In this document: positions 41,581-53,521 of the stretch, piece by piece
Position numbering within the stretch: the stretch's first letter is position 1
Layout of the letters: every line of letters begins with the position of its first letter
Assembly: GCA_038501625.1 (NCBI GenBank)
Contig: JAZAYU010000005.1
Coordinates: 11,495,484 to 11,559,483, forward strand
Length of the DNA: 64,000 nucleotides
From: Corbicula japonica
Taxonomy: Eukaryota; Mollusca; Bivalvia; Venerida; Cyrenidae
Direction: 5' to 3'
Notes under the pieces: model-generated
Told to the model about the DNA's origin: nothing
Databases searched by the model: none
What the model saw: the letters and a program-made list of their open reading frames with translations, nothing else
Translations under genes and position numbers: made by a program

Positions 41581-42728
41581 AGGCCGACACAAAAGTTCAA
41601 CTGGATCCCCATTTTTAAGTTCATTGTTTACAAGACGACATTCAAACTTCGTCCTTGAAACTTTACATAAATGATTGTCATTGTATGAGGGGTGATCCAA
41701 TAGTTTTGTCACTGCCCTTATAACATTTCGTAGTAATATTACAACCACCAAACCACCACATATAAATGAATGTCTTACAAAATATCATGGAAAGTTTGAT
41801 CTACGTAAACAAAATTGTTAATTAATAACTGTCATTTGCCTATAGCACATCAGCAACCAGCGCTGCACACAAACCATGTCATGACAGTAATTTTAAATAT
41901 CACAAGACCTTCAACAATTAATTATTATTTTGAATAAGTATGTGTGTTTTAAAATTTTCACATTGAATACATCAAATCTTAATACTTATATTTAATACTA
42001 ATTAATTACTTTATTTTAGTAGAAATTTGCAATGTATAAGTTAAACCAAACTAAACAAGTTAACTTAGCGTCAGACACCATTGTGATGTTCGCATCTGTT
42101 TGTATTGTTAGCTGTCCGGTCCTTGCATGATCATCCAGTGACCATATCCCTCCCGAAATCGTTCATACCATCTATAGACGAGTCTTCCATTTAGTATCTA
42201 GTTTTCACCATATGTTAAATTTACCATTTTTATCTTTTTCAAAAGAGATTTTCCTATCTTGAAGCAAAAATGTAATACAGCGCTTTGTGGCGTTGTTTTT
42301 TTTTTTCAAGTTTTAACATTTTCTTGTTTCAAACGACATTCGACTGTGCTTGGAAAATGTAACCGTGCAATCACCTCATTTATACTTAAACTTCTGTTCA
42401 CAGTACCTTATATGTCACGACAAAAATGTTTCTTCTGCTTTTGCAAATTTCTTTTTTCTGAAATTTATAAACTTTTTTAACCCAGAAATAATACTTATCC
42501 TGAAAAATCGACGAGCTATGGTTAGCTCATAGCTTGTTTATCAAAACATTGTTATAGAGTGCTTTAATTGTTAAACTTGTGGTATTATTTAACTGGAATC
42601 ATGTTTGTTTATCAGTATATACTAATCATAAAACAATCGGACTTCAAATTTTTTGCGAACTCGAGGCAGTGACAAAACTGTTGGATCACCACTCGTAAAT
42701 ACCACCAAACATATGCATTACATACCTG
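41581..42728. other. Spacer, nothing recognised
   Basis: AT-rich. Short frames of 60-73 codons at 42259-42532 overlap each other and lack any coding signature. Confidence 0.5.
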
Positions 42729-42873
42729 GGCTGAAGGTTATAAAACTGAGATTGGAAACCAGTCTCAAATCTCAAGGATCTGATTGGCTGAAATGGCGAC
42801 TGGTAGCCATTTCAGCCAATCAGATGCTTGAGATTTGAGACTGGTTTTCATGCTCAGTTTTATAACCTTGGGC
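42729..42873. mobile_element. Palindromic MITE, near-perfect copy
   Basis: GGCTGAAGGTTATAAAACTG to CAGTTTTATAACCTTGGGC, with the centre ATGGCGACTGGTAGCCAT. Confidence 0.85.
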
Positions 42874-42926
42874 ACTGTTCATCATAATTATGTAATTTTA
42901 CTAGCTAAACAGACTTGCGTCAAAAA

Positions 42927-43024
42927 ATCATAATCCTGAGTTCAAAAACCAGTCTTCAATCTCAAGCATCTGATTGGCTGAAATGGTGACTGGTCTCCAG
43001 TTTTAGTTTTATGATCTTGGGCCC
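42927..43024. mobile_element. Palindromic MITE, internally deleted
   Basis: Left arm AAAAATCATAATCCTGAG to GATTGGCTGAAATGG, then directly the right end TTTTATGATCTTGGGCCC. Confidence 0.65.
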
Positions 43025-43228
43025 TAAAGGTGCTTTTGTTTAATATGTAAGAGAAGTTTTGTTTTCAATTTAGTTTTTGTTTGTTTCTTGTTTTATGTTA
43101 TGGTTGTTTAGTTTTTAGTCCAAGTTTCAAAATGTCTACACAGCACAAAACGGTTTTCACTCACTATTAATCAATTTAAAATTTTATTTTATAAAATTAG
43201 CAATGGAATATGTTTCTTATATACAACT

Positions 43229-43435
43229 CTTTTCTCCATGGTTATTCCAGATCAATCTGCACATCCATGCTGTTGGGTAAAGATCTACACTTTTTGCTTT
43301 TACAATCATCTCCATTTTTTCTGACCAAGGAACAAACAGTGTAGATCCTGATGAGACAGCACAGATGTGCTGGCTGATTTGTTTCTATACTAGATGCATA
43401 TGCACCAAGAAGTCTTCACTGGAGTAAAAGATCAA
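43229..43435. mobile_element. piggyBac-like MITE, partial
   Basis: Contains GATCAATCTGCACATCCATG, TTCTGACCAAGGAACAAAC and GTAGATCCTGATGAGAC. The ends CTTTTCTCCATGG and CTGGAGTAAAAGATCAAAC are recognisable. Confidence 0.55.
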
Positions 43436-44997
43436 ACTCTTTGTCCGTTCATTTTCTTACAGATATTTTCTGAGTTTCACATCAATAAATTTTCACTTCA
43501 TATTTTTTAATAGAAGTATTTTGAAGTTATCATGTATTTTTAATTACATGTATAATGATATATGGGACTTAATACATATTGAATAAAATAAGCAACTTCA
43601 TTATTTGCAGTTACTGCCCTTTTCAACTCCAAATATAGTTATGATAAAATATGGCTTGAAAAAAAAAATATTCAAGCAAAATAATACTTTCGAAATGGTA
43701 AGAATTGTTGGCAGGCAGTTTAAAAGTACTTGTTTTAACACATTATGTATGCCCATCATTTAAAATGTAAATGTTCTATTTACTGTTGATATTCCATAGA
43801 GTTGGGGGTCAGAAGGCAAGTTTTTCCTTCTAATATTCAAATAAAGAAAACCAGGTTTTATGTAGTGAGAAAAAAAACAACACAACATTTTTGAAATTGG
43901 GTAATCATATTAAATCAGATTTCATTATCCCTCAGTTAATTACAAATGTATCGTAGAACATTTTCAATCACTGTAAAAAACTTCCTATACATCGTAAAAG
44001 TTATCATTTTGCAATCCAAGAGTGTATATGACTGATGAACTACTGTTGTTTCCATGAATGATAGATCATGTGCTAATAAAGATTTGTTTTCTAAAGCCTT
44101 GCTAGTTTGTGTTACTTTATGGTTTATTATTCCAGAAATCAACTGAATACTGTTTTTCTCTTTATTCTATATACATTTATACAACTTGTTGCATGTAAAC
44201 TGTTCACTTTTTGGTCAGAAATGAACTAGTGAATCAAAAAGAAAACAGTAAAGATCCTGATCTGGTTCTATACTGTTTACCAATGAATAATAGCAGTATC
44301 CAATGTAGTATAAAGTGCTGCTCGTAACTTATTGTAAGGTCATGTGGTTTTATGCATTCAAGTCATTTATTGCATTAATTAGTGTTAATTCATTTTATTA
44401 GATGCTTTCCAATGAATTATAGAATTTTCCTGGCGAAATAAAAGTTGTATTTCACGGTTTTAAAACAGTGGAATATCATTTTTATTTTCACTGTTTTTCA
44501 CTTTGGTACTGGGAAAACACAACATTTCAAATGAAAATGTTTAGAGAATGCCACTTTTGAAAATATGAATTCCGGAGCTCAATTGGTGGAATATTTTTCT
44601 GTCTTAGATTCTTACACCGGTAAAACAAATATCCTGTGTATTAGCAATGTCCACTTTCCAACTTGTAAAACTTTTATCCAGTTTCCATTATACCACGACC
44701 AACCAGTCAGATTAATGCATTCATCTGAAGTTGTGTCTCTTCAATTTCTTATATTTGACAAAACTAGCACTGTACGCTCTAGCTTGTTAAGCCATATCCA
44801 GTTTTTGCAAAACTTGATCGGAATACTTATGGACATAATACCTCAGCTAAGTTCAGTTACCTGTCGGATCATCCCAGTAACTGTAGTGTTAGGCCCAATA
44901 ATTTTTTAGAACCTCACCAAATTAGCAGTGTCAACTCTCTTAAGAATAATACACTTGTATTTTGCGGCAGTTGGGCGCTATTTGTCAATGATATTTT
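43436..44997. other. Spacer with one MITE fragment, nothing else recognised
   Basis: A piggyBac-like MITE fragment lies at about 44190-44290 (TTTTTGGTCAGAAATGAAC, AAAGATCCTGATCTGG). The 114-codon frame at 44565-44909 matches no family I recognise and has no splice or initiation context that convinces. Confidence 0.45.
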
Positions 44998-45200
44998 ATG
45001 CCTCCACAGAGTGGGAGGCTAGAGTTGCACTCATCTGTCCGTACGTAAATCCTCCAAATCTTGTGGCATCAACTCCACCTAAATTATCAGGCAGATTTCT
45101 TTCAAACTTGCACAGATGATCAAGAAGGATATTACCAGAGTTATGGCCCTTTGATATTAAAAATGATGCAGCAGTTGGAGCATCAGTGTCCGAGAACGCA
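44998..45200 (+). mobile_element. Helentron-like 5' end, truncated
   Basis: 5' hairpin TATGCCTCCACAGAGTGGGA / GGC followed by CTCATCTGTCCGTACG and one unit with CAAACTTGCACAGATGATC. No 3' hairpin. Confidence 0.45.
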
Positions 45201-45520
45201 TTCTAGTTATATAATATGCTCTAGCAACCATCGACCTAAATAACTTCAAAGCATAAAATTAATATAGCCCCTTATATCTATAAATTTACTTATTACTCCA
45301 TGGTTTGAGGCAACATGACCGGTACATTGTATGTAAACCATATTTCCTACATTACATTTGGTACTCTCAGAGTACTGATGGCTTTTAAGGTTAGTTGTCA
45401 AACACAACAGGTGGCATGATCCAACCTTGTAAAAGGTTATCTCGAACCAAAGAATAATCAAACAATATGTAGATAAATATATATCAACTTCAAGGAGATA
45501 TTTAGACAAAATAAGAAGTT

Positions 45521-45539
45521 TTTATTCGCATCTTTTATT
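45521..45539 (-). terminator. NOP10: Candidate NOP10 poly(A) signals
   Basis: AATAAA on the minus strand at 45521-45526 and 45534-45539, about 560 nt beyond the NOP10 stop. No nearer AATAAA was noticed on that strand. Confidence 0.45.
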
Positions 45540-45779
45540 GCAATGGAAAATATTATACCATAATATAAAACTTATAAGCTTCCAGCAAGCAAAAATAGTA
45601 AAAGTAATTAAATTGTAGAATATAACAGTTACTTAACCCATCTTAGAACTGTAAAATTATTTTGAGAATGAAAATAAAAATTAGATTATTTTAATTCTGA
45701 ACATAATATTAACAGATCTTGATAAAAAAATTCAGAAGATCAAATAAATTTTCAACTTTACAATACATGTGTTATTTCA

Positions 45780-46020
45780 GTAAACATTGTTACTTTCCAG
45801 TTACATTCTTCTATTGTATCAAAGTAAGTCCCTGAAATTAAAATGTAACAGTAACAAATCCATCCATGCTGCCATTCAACAGAAATTGAGCTTGCGTAAA
45901 CATATGAATCTGCCTCTTTCCAGAACTTTACATTCTTCTAGTGTATCAATGTAAGTCACTGTAATTAAAATGTAACAGTACTGAATCCATCCATGCTGCC
46001 TTTCAAGATAAATTTAGTTG
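45780..46020. repeat. Two-copy local duplication in NOP10 3' region
   Basis: ACATTCTTCTATTGTATC at about 45804 and ACATTCTTCTAGTGTATC at about 45930 are each followed by AAGTAAGTCxCTG, AATTAAAATGTAACAGTA and CCATCCATGCTGCC. Period about 126 bp. Confidence 0.75.
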
Positions 46021-46100
46021 ATTTAAACTTATGAATCTGCTTACTGTCACTCACTACAGCAACTGTCAAATCAATTAATCTGAAAACAAAACACACATGA

Positions 46101-47080
46101 TCACCAGACAGGTAAAGGTTGTTGTGTAGGGAGAACTCCAAATCTTTTTTTGACTGTCACTCTTTGTCTAGAATATTTATCCTCTGGGGAGAATTTGGCC
46201 GGGTGAGCTGACATGGTTGGTCTACCGTTAGGATCTGTTTTCTGAAAAAAGAAAACATTTATGACGTTTATAGAAATTTTACTATTTTAACCTTGTTATA
46301 AAGGCTTACTAGGGTAATTTGGTACTGTGAATTGAGATCCAGTTCAAATGATTAGACGAAAATTTCAAAAAAAAATTAAAATGAAACTAAAAATTGTGAA
46401 ATTATAAGTAATATTGGGACACAGGGATACAACATTAGACTTAAAATATATGGATGTTTTTTTTTTCTAATTTCCACATGTCGTTTGCTTCAAGATCCTT
46501 TAAAATACCTGGTTTTCTGATAGATATAACAATGCAAAAATAAATTTTTTAATGATATCATGTGTCACTAAGAAAACCTGAAATCCATTATCTAGGCATA
46601 TAGAAATAATTATAGCACTAACAATAGCATGAGCCTTTTATCATACAGAAAGTGCACATTATACAACTGGTATGCCTGTGCATCCTTAAAAGTTAAATAT
46701 GTTTTATGGGTATGATCACAACCATAGGAACTTGGTTTTCGTAATACATATACGCGATATCTCAAAAACCAGTTAATTAACCAAACTTCCGTTGGTTTAA
46801 TGGCTGCGCACCCATTCAGTTATATTAGCACTAGGTCAAATTTTTCAACTTCACTATTTAGATGTATTGTTCGCTGAAACCTGGTCCCTATGATCACACA
46901 ACAAAGGCTTACTAATACTTTCAATAAGCGTCGTTTGATATTGACCAAATACAACAAGAAATTATCAAATGGGATCAAGTTTTGTTACTTTTTTTCCAAA
47001 CGAAGCAAAAAATTCATTAATCTCACCTTAAGAGTATATACTCGATTACCCTCATCGTCAAGATAGTACATCAAATACAT
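46101..47080 (-). CDS. NOP10: NOP10, H/ACA ribonucleoprotein subunit 3
   Basis: Two exons on the minus strand. Exon 1 is 47027-47080 (18 codons), donor gtgaga. Exon 2 is 46101-46241, acceptor ttttcag, stop TGA. The product has 64 residues, the same length as human NOP10. It begins [18 protein letters not shown], continues with [18 protein letters not shown], and ends [16 protein letters not shown]. The tyrosine-rich N terminus and the AHPARFSPDDKYS-like linker are diagnostic. NOP10 bridges dyskerin and NHP2 in H/ACA snoRNPs that pseudouridylate rRNA and support telomerase. The cysteines of the archaeal zinc ribbon are absent, as in other animals. Both exons are below typical ORF-length cut-offs. 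Confidence 0.96.
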
Positions 47081-47104
47081 TTTCCTTTAAAACTTATCTC
47101 TTCC

Positions 47105-47110
47105 CACGTG
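47105..47110. promoter_or_regulatory. NOP10: CACGTG E-box upstream of NOP10
   Basis: A CACGTG palindrome 25 bp upstream of the NOP10 start codon. Ribosome-biogenesis genes are commonly Myc/Max targets in animals; function here is inference. Confidence 0.35.
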
Positions 47111-47650
47111 CGATGTTTACAAATTTATCGTCTATCTCGTTGGAGGCTTGGAAATTCTAAATTTCGCACCCGCAGATATTGTTGTCATCTCGTCAAATCA
47201 CAGTGAAGTAGTCTACTAAAATTGCGAGTTTCAAGGATATATCTTGTCTCAATGCATAAATTGATGGAAACAAACATTAAACTAATTAACTCACCAGAAA
47301 AAAATAAAAAAAAACACTTATTATTAAAGAAATATACATTAAAGAAATATCCTGCTGTTGCGTAAAAAATGATCACGAACATTTCTGCCCATTCCAGGAA
47401 ATGATCATACTTTTAAAACAGTTTAAATTTGCTTCGTCTCTATAATCGAGTAAATTTCTGATCAGAATAAACGGGAAATTTTTCACATCAGATTGAACGT
47501 GAAATTTAATGTCGTTTAATTAAAAAATGTTACTGTTACATTGATATTTTCTTGATTTAGTATTTAAACTTCTGCCGGGTTGACCATTCAGTATGGCTTC
47601 TTCCTTATAAGCACGAAATTAGCAAATGAAGACAGCTGTAGATTTGTAAT

Positions 47651-47848
47651 TTATGGCCCGATTTTGTAAATTCTTGATATGCAGAGATCATCAATATATT
47701 TAATATATTCCAGAAATCCCTCTTTCAGCCTATCCCGTAACGGTAATCGTTTAAGCTTTAAGCAGTTTAAGTTATATGTGTGACCAGTGTAGTCCTGTGT
47801 AGGCTTGCGCACCGGCTGTACAGCCACTAACTTCTGCAAAACACCCAT
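47651..47848 (-). CDS. Unidentified 65-residue ORF
   Basis: From ATG at 47848 the minus strand reads MGVLQKLVAVQPVRKPTQDY and then a charged segment ending YKIGP. The composition is protein-like (Arg/Lys/Asp/Glu mixed, LRDRLKEGFLEYI helix). A sequence TTTTGCAG inside the ORF could be an acceptor, so it may be the last exon of an unseen gene. An in-frame upstream extension to 47968 is possible. I do not recognise a family. Confidence 0.25.
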   Translation of the reverse strand: MGVLQKLVAVQPVRKPTQDYTGHTYNLNCLKLKRLPLRDRLKEGFLEYIKYIDDLCISRIYKIGP

Positions 47849-48424
47849 TAAAAATACAAGCACTGGCTGAATATAAATTTGAATATGAATTTGAAAAGAA
47901 AAGAAAAATATTTCACACAATTGGATAACAGGAAGGAATAATATTTTTATGGCCGTAACAGTTATCATGGACTATCAAACTTCTGCGACGTTGTAATAAC
48001 GCTTTTTAACATTTGTGTACCTTGAAATCTATTGTATCGCAATAGAAGACAAATAGATCAAAAGATTTAGCTTTTCCCATTACGCCTTAATTCGGTTATT
48101 GTTTACTTAAATCACATTGAAAGGATATGTATTAATCGATCATATTCTATAAGAAGCAAATTATGATATACCAATTAAACCTGCATTATGATTTTAAACC
48201 TCTATTGTACTTCAAATTGTTAAGACCATTTTTGTTGACAGTTGAGGGATTGATATGTTCGATAAAACGTGTTACACTTGGAATAAACAATACGTAAATC
48301 ATTCGATATAATCTGACTTTTAAAATTTTATTTACGCTAATTCTATATAAATTGGTTCTTAATGAAAATGTAAGTTCGCAGTACCAACTTTGGGACATCC
48401 AGAAGGTTTTGAAATATTAACAGG

Positions 48425-48620
48425 AATATGATGAAGCTAACCAGTAGATGCATTTGAAGAAACACTTTATTATGGCATATTCAAGTTTCACTGGCTCGAC
48501 ATTTCGCGCAGCGCGAAAATAACAGAAATACAGAGAAGCTAACATGTAGATGCGTGTGAAAACAATGAAGGATGGCAACATAAAGTATCACTGGCAGAAC
48601 ATTTCACGCATCTCGGAACA
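48425..48620. repeat. ~100-bp imperfect duplication upstream of the coiled-coil gene
   Basis: GAAGCTAACCAGTAGATGC at about 48434 and GAAGCTAACATGTAGATGC at about 48535 start two similar blocks. The blocks end CACTGGCTCGACATTTCGCG and CACTGGCAGAACATTTCACG. The blocks lie 240-430 bp upstream of the ATG. Confidence 0.6.
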
Positions 48621-48859
48621 TTTTTGTTGTTTGCAGAATATATGTGATTTCAGTATTACAAACTACAAGAAAACATCTTCAAATGATTTTGATTTAAAAA
48701 TTTTCCCGAGCGTAGCAGTACGCGAGTAATAAACCTGCGCAACAATAAGTGATTCAGCAGTAACTTTAAGATATACTCATGATGTAAATCAACGAGAACG
48801 AAACGTAGACTGAAAAACACATTAATACGTTCTGAAAATAAAACAACAACAACAAAAGT

Positions 48860-50272
48860 ATGGAGGTTACAAGTAAGAATCTTCTTGTGCAAACCGGGCA
48901 ACTGTCGACGGAAAGGTTAACAGCCGGGAAAAGAGGGGATGAATTCCGCGCATTTGTTAGAAAACTTGAACAACTTAAAACAATGGTAGAGGGCTCAAAG
49001 AAAGACATTGATAACGATACCAAAGAAACACAGCTAGCTCATGCAAAAACAGTTGAAGCCATCCGAAAGTTCAGAGAGGATATTAATGGATATTTAGATA
49101 AAATGGAAGAAGCACTACTAGAAGAGTGTGAACAGATAAAATACGAGAATGAGAACGCTGTAAAGAAATTGGAAACTGAATATAGGGAAATAAAGTATGA
49201 CCTGGACAACATACAATCCCGAATTTCATCGTACACGAAACATTCTAGCGATTTATTTATACGAGCCAATGAAACCGGCTTGCGTCTGAAACAATTATTT
49301 GAAGACCTGAGGAATGACAAAAGTGGAGTTAAACTTCAGACTTGTTCGTTCACGCCTAACAAAATTCTTGTTGACTTTTTGGCAAAATGTAGACCATTGG
49401 GCTCAGTGAAGACCGCGCTGAATGGAGAGTACCAATATATGTTTAAGAAGAATATTTGCGACTTGGTCCAGGAAAGCAGAGGTGAAGTGAAAGTCCAGTC
49501 ATCGTCGAATAAGAAAGATTGCTACATCACCGGAGTTGTGGCTCTTTCTAAGAAAACTATTGCTTGTGCCGATTGGGGAAACTGTTCTGCTAAAATCATC
49601 AATACGGAAAATGGTGAAATATTATCCGAGGTATCTTTATCTGCCCAGCCGTGGGACATTACCACAGTGGGCAACGATCAATTTGCAGTTTCATTGACAA
49701 GCGATAAGAAAATCCAGTTTCTACAAGCAGGCAACGGTCTATCCAAGGGACACGTCATAGACGTCGGTGGTCGCTGCAGGGGTGTTGCATACAGTAAAAT
49801 TGTCGAAAAGCTCGTCGTGTCATACGACGATCCCCCCAAAGTGGAAGTCATGAATACTATGGGTAAAGTGGCGCACTGTATCAAAAAGGACAAAAGTGGC
49901 AGCAATCTTTTTGAGCGCCCTTATTATGTGGCACTGAACAAAACAGGCGATAGTATCTACGTATCTGACAACGAGAAAAACTCTGTGACTAAAATCACGT
50001 TTGATGGACTTGTTCTAGCCGTGTACAAAGATGGCGAGCTTAGGTGCCCTAGAGGGTTAATGGTGTGCAGAGACGAGTCGATTATTGTGTGTAGCTCCCA
50101 TGGGCATTGTGTTCATCTGATATCATCCGAGTGCAGCCGCATAAAAGTGATCTTGAGGAGAAGGGATGGTGGAGAGTTCTGTCAGGCTTTATGTTTCTAT
50201 GACAACACAGACACATTATATCTCAGCTCTTTTACGCTGAGTGATAGGATAAGGTTCTACAAGTTTGCTTGA
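48860..50272 (+). CDS. Coiled-coil/NHL-type beta-propeller protein, TRIM-like without RING or B-box
   Basis: Single exon, 470 residues. In-frame TGA and TAA just upstream fix the start at the first ATG. Residues about 25-165 are a long charged coiled coil (LEQLKTMVEGSKKD, YLDKMEEALLEECEQIKYEN, KLETEYREIKYDL). Residues about 200-470 form repeating blades of the NHL/WD-like type (ITGVVALSKKTIACADWGN, YVALNKTGDSIYVSDNEKN, GLMVCRDESIIVCSSHGH). This is the C-terminal architecture of bivalve TRIM2/TRIM71-type proteins, but the Cys/His fingers needed for ubiquitin ligase activity are missing. It may act as a scaffold or regulator. Intronless structure fits a retroposed or lineage-expanded gene. Ligand and function are unknown. 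Confidence 0.85.
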   Translation: MEVTSKNLLVQTGQLSTERLTAGKRGDEFRAFVRKLEQLKTMVEGSKKDIDNDTKETQLAHAKTVEAIRKFREDINGYLDKMEEALLEECEQIKYENENAVKKLETEYREIKYDLDNIQSRISSYTKHSSDLFIRANETGLRLKQLFEDLRNDKSGVKLQTCSFTPNKILVDFLAKCRPLGSVKTALNGEYQYMFKKNICDLVQESRGEVKVQSSSNKKDCYITGVVALSKKTIACADWGNCSAKIINTENGEILSEVSLSAQPWDITTVGNDQFAVSLTSDKKIQFLQAGNGLSKGHVIDVGGRCRGVAYSKIVEKLVVSYDDPPKVEVMNTMGKVAHCIKKDKSGSNLFERPYYVALNKTGDSIYVSDNEKNSVTKITFDGLVLAVYKDGELRCPRGLMVCRDESIIVCSSHGHCVHLISSECSRIKVILRRRDGGEFCQALCFYDNTDTLYLSSFTLSDRIRFYKFA

Positions 50273-50534
50273 TCTCTGCGGCTTTGCAGTTAGATAGAGA
50301 ACTTTCCGAGCAAAACAGTATGAATAGGACCGGGAAGAATTGCGGTCCAATTATGACCGACGGTACGGACTCTCGTCAGTCCGTCACCCGTCCGTTAAAA
50401 CCAAGAATGTTCCTCGAGTAAGCGATATCTATTATACAATGTACATATATTCATTTGACTCTTTTTTCACTCTTTTATGTAGATGACATCTCAAAATGAA
50501 TATAGTCCGTTATCGATAATTAGACAGTCACGTG

Positions 50535-50730
50535 CGAGGGCGAACAGTATAGATCCAGATCAGCCGCGTCTGATTAGGATCTAAACTGTTCGCTTTTTTA
50601 TTTGTTAAGTTATCTCTGACCAAAATGCGACCAGTGCAGATCCTGATCAGACGGCACGGATGTACCGGCTTAACTGGATCTACACTGGTCGCACATGCGT
50701 AAAAAGGCGTATATATGGAGGAAATGGTTA
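50535..50730. mobile_element. piggyBac-like MITE, left end lost
   Basis: GATCCAGATCAGCCGCGTC, TCTGACCAAAATGCGACCAG and GCGTATATATGGAGGAAATG ending GGTTAA. It lies about 260 bp after the coiled-coil gene. Confidence 0.65.
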
Positions 50731-51368
50731 AAATCAGCAAAAGATTTTACAAATTTGACACCGCCATGTTCTGTTTTGAGTGTTGATCAATGGAAAAAAA
50801 AATTCGCTCATTTCTGTTATAAGACCGGTCGTAGTTACATGTCTATGAATAGATTATCATGAGACTGTCTACTTATCCATAATCATTTATTATATTGGAT
50901 TAAAACAAGTGTATCAGGTCTTATAAAGACTTGCATATGCTTGAAGAGGATGTCTATATGTTGACCTTTTATTTGCGTACTTCTTATATGGAATTAAATT
51001 TGAATTGTTAGTAAAAGAAAATTGTTTATATATTTGCAGTAATATGGCACGTCTGTGGTGAAGTAAATACTAAGAAAATAGTAAAAAATCAAGAAAGAAC
51101 TCTGCGTTTCATTTACAATTCTTCTTCTTCATATGATGTTCTGCTGAATAAATCCTAATTTCCTTCATGAAAAATAAGGCGACTGAGATCTATTTCCATT
51201 GAACCATACAAAATTATTAACAAAACATCTACTTACTTGAATGATCTAGTAATATATCATATGTTGTTAATTAACTAAATGCTTGTTATTGTATCTTGTT
51301 AAAATTTTGTCGTTCAATAGCTATGCATAGCTAATGTTATCCTTAATCTACAATATCGACTATAAATA

Positions 51369-51396
51369 AAAGTTTATATATATATATATATATACG
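51369..51396. repeat. (TA)n microsatellite
   Basis: A run of alternating A and T in AAAGTTTATATATATATATA context. Confidence 0.8.
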
Positions 51397-51817
51397 TTTA
51401 TGTACTTGTAACATGCTATATGGTAAATAAATATTGTTTAAACTAAATAAAAGCCTTTGTATCTTGTATCTTGTAATTAAAACGTGTATACCGTGGGAAA
51501 TTCTAAGTTCTTGCCTCAGTGATAGCACGAGAACACTAAAACAATAATATAAAGTGACATTAGCTTTTTTCGCATTTAACAATACTAAGTTATGTTATTT
51601 TGGAACCGTCGTTATTATTTCTCTAGTGTCTGTCCTGTGACCCCTGTTATCATCAGTACATTTAATGTACTTTTCACTGTTATCCTCGCACGGGTCATCA
51701 ATAGAAGGATCTATCGACAATAAGATTCATCGTGATTGTTTCGATTCACTGTCCACCATGCTTGAGAATAGAATTATACCATTAAAAAACTCATTCTAAG
51801 CGAATAAAGAAATAGAG

Positions 51818-52096
51818 ATGACCGCGATGTCACAGCCAACATCAATTAAGCAAAATGAAACTGAACGCGGACTTACATGCAACGACAACTCTTGTATGTA
51901 TAAGTACGGGGTTAGATTCGATTACTTCCCTTGGACCACAGTTTTCAATTGTGATATTTATTGCGAGTCAGTAATGAGACCGGTCCTGTGTGTCAGGCGT
52001 AGCAGACAGGTCTGTAAAAAGCTGGCGGCCGACCAACCGGTGGCATCAGAAAATGTTCCTGAAGAGACATACGCCTGCTCCGTCGAGACGGTGTAA
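51818..52096 (+). CDS. Unidentified 92-residue ORF
   Basis: MTAMSQPTSIKQNETERGLT then a Cys-containing stretch with CNDNSCMYKYGVRFDYFPW and RQVCKKLAADQPVAS. A donor-like GTGTAAGT lies at the stop codon, so it might be a first coding exon. I do not recognise a family and no partner exon was found. Confidence 0.2.
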   Translation: MTAMSQPTSIKQNETERGLTCNDNSCMYKYGVRFDYFPWTTVFNCDIYCESVMRPVLCVRRSRQVCKKLAADQPVASENVPEETYACSVETV

Positions 52097-53331
52097 GTTA
52101 GCATATACGCCTGTCTTGATGGTGTCACTCGTCGGCGTCGACTGCAAAAATATTTACGCTCTGTAATTTAAGCAATTACCAAACTTGGCCAAAATGTTTA
52201 GCGAGCCAAATTGCTGTAGTAGATGACGGATATCAACCTTTTTTTATAACATTGGCAATTGAACCGAATTACCGGACCGGTAACGTAAAAGTTCCACAGG
52301 GTGCATTTGTACCTGTGTGTTTATAAAAGAAGGCTTTTTTTTATCTCCGTAGTAAAGATTGGCGCAAACTGTGCGTCCGTCCATGATTGCGTCTGTTATG
52401 CTCTTTTATACGTCTCTACTTTTTAGGGGATTTCGATGAAACTGTTATGAAGTTTCCCCATTGCAAATTGTCGGAACGCTCAAATTTACCCAAGTTTTTG
52501 TTCTTACATTATTTTATACTCCTGTGCGCAACTCCTCCTACATTTTAAAAGTGATATTGGCGATTTTTTTGGCCGGAGATGTTGAAATGATGCGTCCTGC
52601 GCAAATATTAGGCACGATCAGTTTAATTATAAATATGTAACAAAATAAAGAAAAATCTGTACATAGCTCCTCCTACACTTCTTAAGGCTTGCTGACGAAC
52701 CATATATATAGTCAGAACATCTCAGATGAACTGTCTAGCGACCATTATCGGGATATTGCGGCAATAAGTATTTAACGAGTTCTCCAATGCATGTCCAACA
52801 TTGTTGGTCGGGTTGTTGGGATACTGGCGAATTCGAGTTATTTCCCATTTAACACACAGACGAACTAGCGTTTGGTACAGCTTACGCATTTCTCCATAAT
52901 TTTCACCAAACTTTCATTTGACAGTCGTCAACGGCCGAATGACCTAACAAAATTCTTCAGGTCTATGCCATTTGAATGTATCAGAAGTCTAGCTAACTCG
53001 GCATGATTGTGTTTTTTTCCATATCTCTAAAGAAAAAGCTAGTCATGCACATGCCCATATAATAGCAAAATGTTCATGGGCAAACCCAATGTTTTGTTCA
53101 TGTACATAAATTATTAACATTGTTTATAGCTTAAAATTGGCGTTTCTTCGTATTTTTCTATCAACTTTTCAATATACATGTTTCAAAATTAATTTTGGCT
53201 CCTACAATAATCTTTTCGGTGGGGTTAGTGTTTTATTAAAAATTTTATGTATCCGAAGGTGCAAACAGAATGGTTTTATGAAAAACGGCTAGAATTGAAA
53301 GTTATTGCCCATTTAAGGTGTTAATCTCCGC

Positions 53332-53403
53332 CACGTGACTTTGTTTGTAAATAAACCCATCACTTCCGGGTTTTACTAAAAATAGATCAAAATCGTGACG
53401 TAA
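53332..53403 (+). promoter_or_regulatory. CARMIL: CARMIL promoter-proximal site cluster
   Basis: Within 200 bp upstream of the CARMIL start codon: CACGTG at 53332-53337, TGTTTGTAAATAAAC (forkhead-like) just after, ACTTCCGG (ETS-type) at 53362-53369 and TGACGTAA (CRE-like) at 53396-53403. No TATA box is evident. The assignment rests on motif match only. Confidence 0.4.
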
Positions 53404-53521
53404 TGTAATGGAGTTTCGCTAACTTGAGAAAAAGTTTCAATGAAATTAAAGGATTGACTGTTATGATAGAATTGCAGGATATACAGGAATTTGAGAACTA
53501 GTGTTAGTTAAACCAACAGCA

